Below, piece by piece: positions 1-6,911 of a stretch of 12,882 nt of DNA. Within the stretch, counting starts at the first letter, position 1. Every line of letters begins with the position of its first letter. A program made the position numbers and the translations under genes. Under the pieces are notes generated by a model. It worked only from the letters and a program-made list of their open reading frames with translations. It searched no databases and was not told the origin of the DNA. Source of the stretch: a bacterium (GTDB lineage: Bacteria; B130-G9); contig DATLAJ010000086.1 of the NCBI GenBank assembly GCA_035527515.1, forward strand, positions 1 to 12,882, in the 5' to 3' direction.

Positions 1-131
1 CGATATATTGCCCCTGGGCCTTCTCGTGCATAATCTGGCTCCACGCTTATGTCCTGAATCTCCATAAACTCATGCTGCAATTGTTCCTCAGCTAGCCAAA
101 CACCAGACCCCGTGTCAAATCCCCTCCACAA
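1..131 (-). CDS. possible gene fragment running off the left edge
   Basis: On the minus strand one frame stays open from a stop near 150 to the window edge. A TTG at 131 with the purine-rich run GGAGGCGGAG just upstream is a possible start; an ATG at 65 is another. The residues near the edge (EIQDISVEPDYAREGPGAIY) faintly recall the acetyl-CoA binding motif A of GNAT acetyltransferases, but the match is loose and the N-terminus would be very short for that family. A stretch of this size can be open by chance. A TTGACA at 121-116 has no good -10 partner, so promoter support is weak. It overlaps the methyltransferase remnant by 17 bases. Confidence 0.2.
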   Translation of the reverse strand, partial: MWRGFDTGSGVWLAEEQLQHEFMEIQDISVEPDYAREGPGAIY

Positions 132-231
132 TTCTGCTCTCCGCCTCCGTCAGATCGTAGAGCTCATAGACTAGCCGGTCGATCTCCGCGTCCGCCATGG
201 CAATCTGTCGCCGCAACGGACTCCTTGTCGT
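115..231 (-). pseudogene. 3' remnant of an Eco57I/type IIG-like DNA methyltransferase
   Basis: Read on the minus strand, the frame ending in TGA at 117-115 gives DAEIDRLVYELYDLT followed by EAESRIVEGI. This is the characteristic extreme C-terminus of large N6-adenine DNA methyltransferase or type IIG restriction-modification proteins, which typically end with an EIDRLVYELYGLT-like helix and then IVEG. In frame upstream, only about eleven more codons are open before a TAA at 234-232. The rest of the gene, normally several hundred codons, is absent: the following DNA is an inverted repeat and then the promoter of the next operon. It is therefore a dead fragment. An ATG at 198 could give a 27-residue peptide, but there is no reason to think it is made. 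It suggests that a restriction-modification locus once occupied this site. Confidence 0.6.
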
Positions 232-234
232 TTA

Positions 235-309
235 GTTCCCCGCAAGGGGGACAATACGAATAGCCGTAGGTTGCACTACGGCTACTATTGTGGCCCCCCT
301 GCGGGGAAC
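235..309. repeat. 75-bp imperfect inverted repeat with three potential hairpins
   Basis: The outer arms are a perfect ten-base pair: GTTCCCCGCA (235-244) and TGCGGGGAAC (300-309). Inside them GGGGG (246-250) and ACAATA (251-256) pair with CCCCC and TATTGT (286-291), apart from a two-base bulge. The centre is an eight-base stem AGCCGTAG (262-269) and CTACGGCT (276-283) around a six-base loop. The left arm can also fold on itself as CCCC-GCAA-GGGG and the right arm as CCCC-ctgc-GGGG, so a cloverleaf form is possible. There is no T-run as in an intrinsic terminator. The left edge sits exactly where the methyltransferase remnant stops. It resembles a MITE or REP-type palindromic element; identity is inferred from structure only. 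Confidence 0.75.
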
Positions 310-376
310 CGAGAGGCCATCAGTGTAGTGATCCACAACCCTAAAATCACACGAGGCGCTCGACTGCCCGCAGACC

Positions 377-412
377 TTGTCGCTGACATCTTCGTTGAGG
401 TATGATTGCAGG
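377..412 (+). promoter_or_regulatory. sigma70-like promoter with start site at or near the first ATG
   Basis: TTGTCG (377-382) and TATGAT (401-406) are separated by 18 bases. The expected transcription start, about seven bases after the -10, falls on or next to the ATG at 413. The message would then be leaderless or nearly so. A GAGG at 397-400 lies inside the promoter and would not be in such a transcript. It would serve the ykvA-like/comF-like/fliK-like genes and perhaps those further downstream. Confidence 0.5.
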
Positions 413-763
413 ATGGTCTGGTGGAAAAGGTCTCCCAAGAACATGAGCGGATTGCGCAAGTCTGGTATTCCCAACTATGGGAATATAGTCTCATTTCTGT
501 TTCATTTACCCAACTTCGCGAGGCTATATTGGTCTCTTTTCTGGGACAAAAGAGCGCCTATCCTGCCCAAACTCGTCCTTCTCCTAGCCATAATCTACTT
601 CGTCTCCCCGCTCGACCTGGTTCCGGACTTCGCCATCCCAGGCCTGGGATACATCGACGACCTCGCCATCCTCATCCTTTCACTTCGATACTTCAACAAG
701 GCGATGCCTCGAGAACTTTTGGCCGAGAAGATCGAGCAAATCGACCGGGACTTGAGGCAATGA
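413..763 (+). CDS. YkvA/DUF1232 family small membrane protein
   Basis: The 116-residue protein carries the DUF1232 (YkvA) signature: a hydrophobic segment around residues 50-64, then SPLDLVPDFAIPGLGYIDDL at 65-84, then a second hydrophobic segment. Family members are small inner-membrane proteins of unknown biochemical role, so no function can be assigned. I prefer the ATG at 413 over the TTG at 377 because the TTG coincides with the predicted -35 box, and the family core needs no N-terminal extension. An internal ATG at 443 is a further alternative. The stop overlaps the next gene's start as ATGA (760-763), indicating translational coupling to the comF-like gene. The basic C-terminal helix probably faces the cytosol. 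Confidence 0.85.
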   Translation: MVWWKRSPKNMSGLRKSGIPNYGNIVSFLFHLPNFARLYWSLFWDKRAPILPKLVLLLAIIYFVSPLDLVPDFAIPGLGYIDDLAILILSLRYFNKAMPRELLAEKIEQIDRDLRQ

Positions 764-1596
764 CACCCTCGACGCGCAACAGGCCCAGCATCTCACGAGC
801 GATCGCAGCCCCCTTCCACGGTCTGTTTGAGCTCGTGTTCAGGTCGAGCTGCCTTCTGTGCGGCAAGAGCCCATCGAGCTCGCCGGTCTGTCCTGAGTGC
901 GCCTCGCTCTTTCAGCGCCTGGGCGAGGCGTGCTGCGCAAAGTGCGGCAGGCCAACCTTTGAGCCGAGCGCGGTCGAGGACGTTCGCTGCTTCGTGTGTG
1001 AGACATGTCTTAAGGAACGGCCGCATTTTGATCAAGCATTCTCGATCTTCCTCTACGAGGGAGCGATACGGAACGCCATTCTGGCATTCAAGTATCAAAG
1101 ACGCTTCAGCATTAAAGACTCGCTCGGCCCCCTCTTTGCTAGCAACCTCCCCGACCGTCTCAGAAACGGCGGGCCCGGCAATGCATTGGGGGCCGAGCTG
1201 ATAATCCCGGTGCCGCTGCACGTCTCGCGGCTTCGGGAGCGCGAGTTCAACCAGTCAGCGATTCTGGCCAATTACTTGAGCAAAGCAATTAACGTTCCCG
1301 TCCAATACGAGGTGCTCGCGAGGATCAGGGCGACGGAGTTCCAGAGCACGCTTGCCCGCGCTAAGCGCATCGCGAATGTGAAAGGCGCGTTCAAGGTCAC
1401 CCAGAGAAGAGTTGTCGAGGGAGCGAACGTCCTCTTGGTTGACGACATATTTACATGTGGCGCCACGGCTAACGAGTGCGCAAAAGTGCTCAAGAAGGCG
1501 GGAGCGAAGTCAGTGGTCGTTGGCACGCTCGCCACGCCGCCCCTGGGCCACAGCGGTGACGATAGCGATACCGAAGGCGAGGATGTGCCATTATGA
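760..1596 (+). CDS. comF: ComF family phosphoribosyltransferase-like protein
   Basis: The 278-residue protein has the two parts typical of ComF/GntX proteins. The N-terminal zinc-ribbon-like region has paired cysteines at 31/34, 44/47, 59/62 and 77/80/83. A phosphoribosyltransferase fold follows, with VPLH near 151, the REFNQS segment at 161-166 that is strongly conserved in the family, and the PRPP-binding loop VLLVDDIFTCGAT at 224-236. In naturally competent bacteria ComF acts with the ComFA helicase in DNA uptake; many non-competent bacteria also carry it, with unclear substrate. No other competence gene is visible here. The same frame is open upstream to about 406, but the ATG at 760, coupled to the previous stop and followed by the family core, is the sensible start. 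The short acidic tail (residues 266-275) is not family-typical. Confidence 0.9.
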   Translation: MTPSTRNRPSISRAIAAPFHGLFELVFRSSCLLCGKSPSSSPVCPECASLFQRLGEACCAKCGRPTFEPSAVEDVRCFVCETCLKERPHFDQAFSIFLYEGAIRNAILAFKYQRRFSIKDSLGPLFASNLPDRLRNGGPGNALGAELIIPVPLHVSRLREREFNQSAILANYLSKAINVPVQYEVLARIRATEFQSTLARAKRIANVKGAFKVTQRRVVEGANVLLVDDIFTCGATANECAKVLKKAGAKSVVVGTLATPPLGHSGDDSDTEGEDVPL

Positions 1597-2756
1597 GCCT
1601 CGTTGGCGCGATAGACCAGCTTATAGTCGGCCAGATGCGGATTCTATCGAGGGACCAGGACGTCCAGCATCCCCGGTTGACGCTGAAGGTCGGAGACGTG
1701 CTGAAGGGCAAGGTGTTGAAAGTTCTCCCGGACGGGCGTGCGATCGTCTCGTTCAAGGGAACGAGCGTCGTAGTTAGGCCCAAGGTGGCGCTATCGCCGA
1801 AAGAGGAGATACTCGCGAGAGTCCAGACCTTGGGCAGCGAGATAAGGCTCGGTCTTCTGTCTAAACACGCGAAGGTAGAGGGCGAATTCTTGCGCACACT
1901 CGCCCAGGCCTGGCGATCAAACGGCTCAATTGGAAAGCTTACGGACCTGTTAAGAGAGGCGGCCGCTCCGCTGCGTGCGGGAGGCGAACTTCGGTCAAGC
2001 GAGCTCTCGCTCATCGATCGGATACTAGCCCTTCTCGGGCCTCAAGAGAGCCCCGATCCTGCGGCGATCGCAGAGAGGCTATCCTCGCTCGCAAAAATGT
2101 TCGGGCTGATGCACGAGGCAACGATAGCCCGGGCGATTCTGCTTGGCACACCGTTTATGCTTCTCAAGCGGCAGCTTCAGAAGACGCTGAAACCGAGCCT
2201 CAAGCGGCTCGTCAACATGCTCTCGAGTAGGCTATCTGGCCTGACCGGCCGCGAGCCTGCGGCCAGGGTGCAAATAGAGCGGCTATTAAACCTATGCAGC
2301 AGCCTTTATGACAACGTCGAGTTTCAGCAGCTCGCCAACCATTTCCTGAACCAGAAGGGAGCGCAGCTTTACATGCAGCTTCCCCTGTTTTGGCAAGGGG
2401 AGAGCGGCGTGGCAGAGCTCATGGTCAGTTCTAGAAAAGAGGATGCAAAGGACGGGCGGATCAATCCGGACCGATGCCAGGTCTCGCTCTTGATCGATCT
2501 CTCTGGCCTGGGCCGAGTCAAGGCGGTCGCCGCAATTAACAATCGCACCGCAAGCTGCCTGTTTGCGACAGAGAAAGAGGCCGTAAAAAGCCTCATCGTC
2601 AAGCACTCAGCAGAGCTCGTTGACGGCCTTACCGCGGTCGGTTTCAAGACTGTCAGGTTGAGGGCAATGGTCAGCCTAAACCCGCTCCCGAGGCAGTTGG
2701 AGGCGTTTGGGGAGCTCTTCGTAACACGAGGCCCAGCCTTTGACGTCAAGGCCTGA
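1593..2756 (+). CDS. FliK-like (flagellar hook-length control C-terminal domain) protein
   Basis: The 387-residue protein starts in an ATGA overlap with the comF-like gene. Residues about 33-90 look like a small beta-barrel (VGDVLKGKVLKVLPDGRAIVSF). The middle, about 90-255, is predicted helical and rich in Leu and Arg. From 259 the pattern matches the FliK C-terminal domain: LYMQLPLFW, a paired beta-hairpin, LSGLGRVKAV near 303-312, then EKEAVKSL and LVDGLTAVGFKTV. In FliK this domain binds the export-gate protein FlhB to switch export from hook to filament. FliK-like proteins also occur away from flagellar operons with unknown role. No flagellar gene is seen in this window, and the Pro/Gln-rich ruler region of true FliK is missing. 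I call the domain with fair confidence and the function not at all. Confidence 0.65.
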   Translation: MSLVGAIDQLIVGQMRILSRDQDVQHPRLTLKVGDVLKGKVLKVLPDGRAIVSFKGTSVVVRPKVALSPKEEILARVQTLGSEIRLGLLSKHAKVEGEFLRTLAQAWRSNGSIGKLTDLLREAAAPLRAGGELRSSELSLIDRILALLGPQESPDPAAIAERLSSLAKMFGLMHEATIARAILLGTPFMLLKRQLQKTLKPSLKRLVNMLSSRLSGLTGREPAARVQIERLLNLCSSLYDNVEFQQLANHFLNQKGAQLYMQLPLFWQGESGVAELMVSSRKEDAKDGRINPDRCQVSLLIDLSGLGRVKAVAAINNRTASCLFATEKEAVKSLIVKHSAELVDGLTAVGFKTVRLRAMVSLNPLPRQLEAFGELFVTRGPAFDVKA

Positions 2757-2827
2757 GTAGCGCACACTCCGCCTCGTTTAATTCTCAATTGGATGGGTGC
2801 GAAAAGCTGGACAGGGCAATAAAGAGG

Positions 2828-4198
2828 ATGGATAGAAAGCTCAAAAAACTGCTCAAAGGAATCGTCGGGGCCGAGAACTTCAGCGAGGGCGAGGCGGAGA
2901 GGTCCTGCTATTCCTATGACGCCACCCGGCTTCAATCCCAGCCGGAGCTGGTCGTTTGGGCAGAGACGACCGATCAGGTCGCCGGGGTCCTGAGGCTCGC
3001 CAATGAGCATCGGATACCTGTCTTCCCCCGAGGTGCGGGCACCGGCTTCACGGGCGGCTCGATTCCCACCGAGGGCGGGATTGCGCTGTGCCTGACAAAG
3101 ATGAACCGCATCAAGAGCATAGACGCTGCAAATCTCGTGGCTACTGTTGAGCCGGGCGTTGTCAACGCCGACCTCAGGAAGGCGGTCGAGAACAAGGGAC
3201 TCTTCTACCCACCCGACCCCGCGAGCCTCAACTTCTCGACCATGGGCGGCAACGTCGCCGAGTGCGCTGGCGGCCCAACATGTGTCAAGTATGGCGTAAC
3301 CAGAAACTACGTGCTCGGCCTCGAGGTGGTCCTGCCGACGGGGGAGACGATCCGTGTGGGTCGTTCACTGGTCAAGAACGTGGCTGGCTATGACCTCGTC
3401 CGGCTCTTCTGCGGGTCCGAGGGCACGCTCGGGGTTATCACCGAGATCAACCTCCGTCTGATTCCGCTACCAGAAGCCAAGACAACGATTATGGCAGTGT
3501 TCCCCTCGGTCGCCGCGGCCGCAAAGACGGTCGCCCGAACAGTCGAATCGCGGATTCTCCCATCAGCGCTCGAGTTCATGGACCAAACCTGCATTCAGGC
3601 GGTCGAACGACACACCCAGATGGGGCTCCCCACGAATGCCGGCGCTATCCTGATCATCGAGGCCGATGGACCCGCACGGGTGCTTGCTGACCAACGTCAA
3701 CGGATCGAGTCGATCTGCAAAGAATGCGGCGCGGTCTCGGTCGAATCTGCTGACGACGAAAATGCCCGAGAGGAGCTCTGGAAGGCGAGGCGAGCGCTCT
3801 CCCCAGCCGTATCAAGCCTCGCGCCTCGTAAGATCAACGAGGACGTTGGCGTGCCCCCTTCCCGGATACCGGAGCTTCTGCGGCGTGTGGACGAGGTGGC
3901 GAGGGAGATGGACCTCATCATTGCCAATTTCGGCCACGCGGGGGATGGCAACATTCACGTCAACATTCTCTACGACCCGGAAATAGATGGGATGCAAGCA
4001 AGGGCCGAGAAGGCTAGCGCACGGGTTTTTGAGGCCGCGCTTGAGCTCGATGGGACTATCACTGGGGAGCACGGGATCGGGATTACGAAGGTCAGCTTTC
4101 TTGAAAGGCAGCTTGGCCGGACGCAGCTTGAGCTGATGCGCGGCGTGAAGCGAGTCTTTGACCCAAACAACATCCTCAACCCCGGAAAGATTTTCTGA
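2828..4198 (+). CDS. glcD: FAD-linked oxidase, glycolate/D-lactate dehydrogenase GlcD type
   Basis: The 456-residue protein is a full-length member of the FAD_binding_4/FAD-oxidase_C group. The FAD pyrophosphate loop PRGAGTGFTGGS is at 67-78. GGNVAECAGGP is at 140-150 and KNVAGYDLVRLFCGSEGTLGV at 183-203. The C-terminal domain carries FGHAGDGNIHVN at 368-379 and GEHGIG at 413-418, and the protein ends with the usual FDPNNILNPGKIF. It oxidises a 2-hydroxy acid, most often glycolate or D-lactate, passing electrons to an iron-sulfur partner or the membrane; substrate cannot be read from sequence. GlcE and GlcF are not adjacent. ATG 2828 matches the family N-terminus (KLLKGIVG...YSYDATR); TTG 2789 would add 13 residues and has no better ribosome site. 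The gap from the fliK-like gene is 71 bases with no terminator. Confidence 0.9.
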   Translation: MDRKLKKLLKGIVGAENFSEGEAERSCYSYDATRLQSQPELVVWAETTDQVAGVLRLANEHRIPVFPRGAGTGFTGGSIPTEGGIALCLTKMNRIKSIDAANLVATVEPGVVNADLRKAVENKGLFYPPDPASLNFSTMGGNVAECAGGPTCVKYGVTRNYVLGLEVVLPTGETIRVGRSLVKNVAGYDLVRLFCGSEGTLGVITEINLRLIPLPEAKTTIMAVFPSVAAAAKTVARTVESRILPSALEFMDQTCIQAVERHTQMGLPTNAGAILIIEADGPARVLADQRQRIESICKECGAVSVESADDENAREELWKARRALSPAVSSLAPRKINEDVGVPPSRIPELLRRVDEVAREMDLIIANFGHAGDGNIHVNILYDPEIDGMQARAEKASARVFEAALELDGTITGEHGIGITKVSFLERQLGRTQLELMRGVKRVFDPNNILNPGKIF

Positions 4199-4284
4199 TG
4201 CGGCTCGTCGCCACAGTGGCAGCCCTAGAGGAAGATGTAGAGCGCGTCCTGATGCACCTTAAACTCCTGGATTGGGGCTCTTAA
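4198..4284 (+). CDS. 28-codon micro-ORF between glcD and ispG, possible transposase tail
   Basis: An ATG shares its first base with the last base of the glcD stop (TGATG, 4196-4200) and the frame ends with TAA at 4282-4284, two bases before the ispG ATG. It therefore fills the whole intergenic space, an arrangement that permits stop/restart coupling across all three genes. The peptide begins MRLVATVAALEEDVERVL and then reads MHLKLLDWGS. The HLKLLDW ending and preceding helix recall, from memory, C-termini of some insertion-sequence transposases that end in an ILEHLGLW-like segment. It may instead be chance open sequence. No independent ribosome site is visible. Confidence 0.25.
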   Translation: MRLVATVAALEEDVERVLMHLKLLDWGS

Positions 4285-4286
4285 GT

Positions 4287-5354
4287 ATGCACTCCAGACG
4301 TCAAACTCGGGCGATAAGAGTTCGCAACGTGCAGATCGGCGGGGGCGCTCCGGTCTCCGTCCAGTCGATGAGCAAGTGCCCAACTACGGACATCGAGCAC
4401 GTCTTGGAGCAGACCCGCGCGATGGCATTGGCCGGGTGCGACATCGTGCGCGTCGCGGTTCCGGACGAGGCGGGGGCGCACGCAGTCAAAACGATAGTCA
4501 AAGAGAGCCCGATCCCTGTCGTGGCCGATATTCATTTCGACTACCGGCTGGCGCTGGATACGATAGCGGCCGGGGTGGACGCGGTGCGCATAAATCCGGG
4601 CAACATGAAGCGTGATGCCCATCTTAGAGCCGTCGCGGATGCAGCGCTTGCGGCAGGGATACCCCTGCGCATCGGAATCAACAGCGGCTCGCTCGAACGC
4701 TCTCTCCTCAAAAAATACGGTGGCGCAACGGCCGATGCAATGGCCGAGTCAGCGCTTTCGTGCGCAAGGAAGTTCGAGCGCTGGGGGTTCACCAACATAA
4801 AGCTCTCGCTCAAATCACACGATGTGCAGGAGACCGTCGCCGCCTACCGGGCGGTAGCTGCCGCCTGCGATTACCCTCTACACCTGGGCATCACCGCGAC
4901 TGGGTCGGGGCTCGAGGCAACGCTGAAATCTGCCATTGGCATCGGGTCGCTGCTCCTCGACGGGATCGGGGACACGATACGCGTGTCGCTCTCTTCGAGC
5001 CCTTTGGACGAGGTCGAAGTCGGCGTGGCCATCCTCAAGCTGCTGGGGTTGCGCCCGCACGGAGTAGAGCTCGTGGCATGCCCCACGTGCGGGCGCTGCA
5101 AGGTCGATCTGGTCAATTATCTTGCCACCGTCCGGGAGCAGCTATCAGGCCTTGATGCGGACATCACCGTCGCAGTGATGGGATGTGTTGTCAACGGCCC
5201 CGGGGAGGCCAGGCAGGCTGACATCGGCATCGCGTTCTCGGACGAAGCTGGCGCAAGCCTCTTCCGAAATGGGAAGCACTATGCCAGCGGCCCGGCGCGC
5301 AGAATGGTTGAGCGACTCGTGAGCGATGTGTGCCGGCGCGGGCACAAAGCATGA
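4287..5354 (+). CDS. ispG: 4-hydroxy-3-methylbut-2-en-1-yl diphosphate synthase (MEP pathway)
   Basis: IspG (GcpE) reductively converts methylerythritol cyclodiphosphate to HMBPP, the penultimate step of the MEP isoprenoid pathway, in the cytosol with a [4Fe-4S] cluster. The 355-residue protein has the short bacterial TIM-barrel plus iron-sulfur domain layout. Visible markers are VQSMSKCPTTD at 25-35, VADIHFDYRLAL at 79-90, RINPGNM at 101-107, LHLGITATG at 198-206, CPTCGR at 265-270 and GCVVNGPGEA at 299-308. The cluster ligands would be C265, C268, C300 and E307, spaced as in the E. coli enzyme. The ATG at 4287 is chosen over the TTG at 4272, which would add five residues and overlap the micro-ORF; GGGG at 4275-4278 is a plausible ribosome site for it. 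It is the only MEP gene in the window. Confidence 0.97.
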   Translation: MHSRRQTRAIRVRNVQIGGGAPVSVQSMSKCPTTDIEHVLEQTRAMALAGCDIVRVAVPDEAGAHAVKTIVKESPIPVVADIHFDYRLALDTIAAGVDAVRINPGNMKRDAHLRAVADAALAAGIPLRIGINSGSLERSLLKKYGGATADAMAESALSCARKFERWGFTNIKLSLKSHDVQETVAAYRAVAAACDYPLHLGITATGSGLEATLKSAIGIGSLLLDGIGDTIRVSLSSSPLDEVEVGVAILKLLGLRPHGVELVACPTCGRCKVDLVNYLATVREQLSGLDADITVAVMGCVVNGPGEARQADIGIAFSDEAGASLFRNGKHYASGPARRMVERLVSDVCRRGHKA

Positions 5355-5366
5355 CCCGTGCGGGTC
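5353..5366 (+). terminator. short GC-rich hairpin at the ispG stop
   Basis: GACCCG and CGGGTC pair around TG, starting inside the ispG stop codon. No T-run follows, so this is at best a weak or factor-dependent terminator. Its position, followed by a 200-base gap, suggests that the upstream operon may end here. Confidence 0.25.
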
Positions 5367-5481
5367 GCGGGTGGCATCCTGTGCGGGGTAGTATTGCTAC
5401 GGTGCCGGGTATTGATAAACACGGAATCCCAGGGTGAGGGTATGCCTTCTGATTCCTGCGTGCCCGACAGGCAGTCCATGT

Positions 5482-5510
5482 TTTTCGTTCTATATGTTAC
5501 TGCGTATAAT
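5482..5510 (+). promoter_or_regulatory. possible promoter for the pduS-like/yprB-like pair
   Basis: A consensus -10 hexamer TATAAT lies at 5505-5510, in an AT-rich pocket within otherwise GC-rich DNA. Candidate -35 sequences around 5482-5488 (TTTTCG or TTTCGT) are poor, and the TG at 5501-5502 is one base too far for a strict extended -10. Predicted start is near 5517, giving a leader of about 50 bases. The rest of the 5355-5566 gap shows no convincing gene. Confidence 0.35.
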
Positions 5511-5566
5511 CTCTCTTGTCAGGCAATTGTTTGCCGCACTGAGCGGGCGGAAGGCTGAGATGTCGG

Positions 5567-6895
5567 ATGGCTAGCAGGAATGAGATAATCGAGAGAGTTA
5601 GGGTGGCGGGCGTGGTGGGCGCCGGCGGGGGAGGCTTTCCCACGCACATTAAACTGGCGGCCCACGCTGACGTGTTGATTGCAAACGGCGCAGAATGCGA
5701 GGTGCTTTGCTATAGCGATAAGGCCTTGATGGCGGCCCATACTAAGGAGGTCCTCGACGGGGTATTGCTGGCTGCCGAGGCCACCGGCGCCGGGCGTGTT
5801 GTCCTGGCGGTCAAGGAGAAGCACTCGGAGCACATTGCATCTTTCAAGAAATATCTGAGAGCCTCGCCCTACAGCTCGATCGAGCTTCTGCCTCTTGCGG
5901 ACGTCTATCCTGTTGGCGATGAGTTCGTGCTGACTTTCGAGGCAACTGGGCGAGTTGTGCCACAGGGCGGCATCCCCATTGACGTCGGCGTCGTTGTCCA
6001 GAACGTCGGGACGCTTTACAACGTCGCGCAGGCCATGAAGGGGATGCCCGTCATTGAGCGAATGGTGTCGGTTGCTGGGGAGGTCCCCCGGCCATCAGCC
6101 TTCCTCGCACCGCTCGGCGCCTCGTTCAGCGAGCTGCTCCGGGCGGCGGGGGTAACATCGCTGAGGAGGCTTTCCGTTCTCGACGGCGGCGTCATGATGG
6201 GGAAGTTGATCGATCCCGCCCGTTCGTTTGTCTCGAAGACAACCACCGCTATCAGTGTCCTTCCTGACGATTCAAGGGCGATTGTCGAGAGGTCGTCTTC
6301 GCTTGACCGCACATTTAGGATAGCCAAGTCGGTCTGCGACCAATGCACTTTCTGCACGGAGCTTTGCCCACGCTACATGCTCGGCCACACCCTGCGGCCA
6401 CACCTGATGATGCGTCGGATCGGCTTTGCGCTATCGCCGTCCGACCTCGTTCTTACCGAGGCGCACTACTGCTCGGAATGCGGCATTTGCACGCTCTATG
6501 CGTGCCCTCTTGGCATCTCGCCGAGTCGCGTCAACACGTTCTTGAAAAGCAAATTTGCGCGCCCTATAACCAACAGTTCTAAACCCGAGCCGCGGGCGGA
6601 ATACTGGGATAGGCGGCTCCCCTCGTCGCGATTGAAGACAAGACTTGGAATTGGGCGTTACGAGGCCATGCCGCCTGCCTACAAAGGACGGATTGCGGTT
6701 GAGAGAGTAAATGTCTTGCTGAGACAGCACGCAGGGGAGAATGCGGCGCCCGTGGTCTCTGCGGGGGCCAGGGTAAGCAGGGGGGAGCTGCTCGCTGATG
6801 TGAAGCCCGGCGTGCTTGGGGCGAGGATACATGCCCCCATCGGCGGGAGGGTCGAGCAGATAACCTCAGACGCGATCGTTCTAACAGCGGAGTGA
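5567..6895 (+). CDS. PduS/RnfC-like SLBB iron-sulfur flavoprotein
   Basis: The 442-residue protein has the layout of PduS-type cobalamin reductases and RnfC-like electron carriers. A glycine-rich NADH/FMN-binding start (GVVGAGGGGFPTHIKL, 15-30) with NGAECE at 40-45 belongs to the complex I 51-kDa fold. An SLBB region lies about 165-215. Two 4Fe-4S motifs follow: C257-C260-C263-C267-P and C302-C305-C308-C313-P. The C-terminal barrel-sandwich domain, about 385-440, includes LGARIHAPIGGRVEQI. PduS reduces cobalamin inside propanediol microcompartments; RnfC is the NADH-side subunit of Rnf. Neither shell proteins nor other rnf genes are nearby, so this is a stand-alone member with unknown partner. 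The ATG at 5567 gives the family N-terminus. The second 4Fe-4S motif has four rather than three residues before its last Cys. Confidence 0.85.
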   Translation: MASRNEIIERVRVAGVVGAGGGGFPTHIKLAAHADVLIANGAECEVLCYSDKALMAAHTKEVLDGVLLAAEATGAGRVVLAVKEKHSEHIASFKKYLRASPYSSIELLPLADVYPVGDEFVLTFEATGRVVPQGGIPIDVGVVVQNVGTLYNVAQAMKGMPVIERMVSVAGEVPRPSAFLAPLGASFSELLRAAGVTSLRRLSVLDGGVMMGKLIDPARSFVSKTTTAISVLPDDSRAIVERSSSLDRTFRIAKSVCDQCTFCTELCPRYMLGHTLRPHLMMRRIGFALSPSDLVLTEAHYCSECGICTLYACPLGISPSRVNTFLKSKFARPITNSSKPEPRAEYWDRRLPSSRLKTRLGIGRYEAMPPAYKGRIAVERVNVLLRQHAGENAAPVVSAGARVSRGELLADVKPGVLGARIHAPIGGRVEQITSDAIVLTAE

Positions 6896-6911
6896 TTACT
6901 AGGGGCGCAAG

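Noticed and set aside
406-759. N-terminal extension of the ComF-like frame by 118 codons
   Set aside because: It overlaps the YkvA-like gene in another frame, reads as low-quality Arg/Pro/Ser-rich sequence, and the ATGA-coupled ATG at 760 gives the family N-terminus.
793-1221. 142-codon minus-strand frame
   Set aside because: Antisense to the ComF-like gene, with no family resemblance and no ribosome site of note.
2369-3010. 213-codon minus-strand frame
   Set aside because: It lies opposite the well-supported fliK-like and glcD genes; its composition is that of a mirror frame in GC-rich DNA.
5358-5558. 66-codon GTG-start frame in the ispG to pduS-like gap
   Set aside because: No ribosome site, no recognisable protein character, and it would cover the AT-rich pocket with the TATAAT.
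5528-5572. Cobalamin-riboswitch-like words (GCCGCACTG, GGAAGGC) before the pduS-like gene
   Set aside because: Only isolated similarity; the long upstream core and the conserved B12 box of real cobalamin riboswitches are absent and the space is too small.
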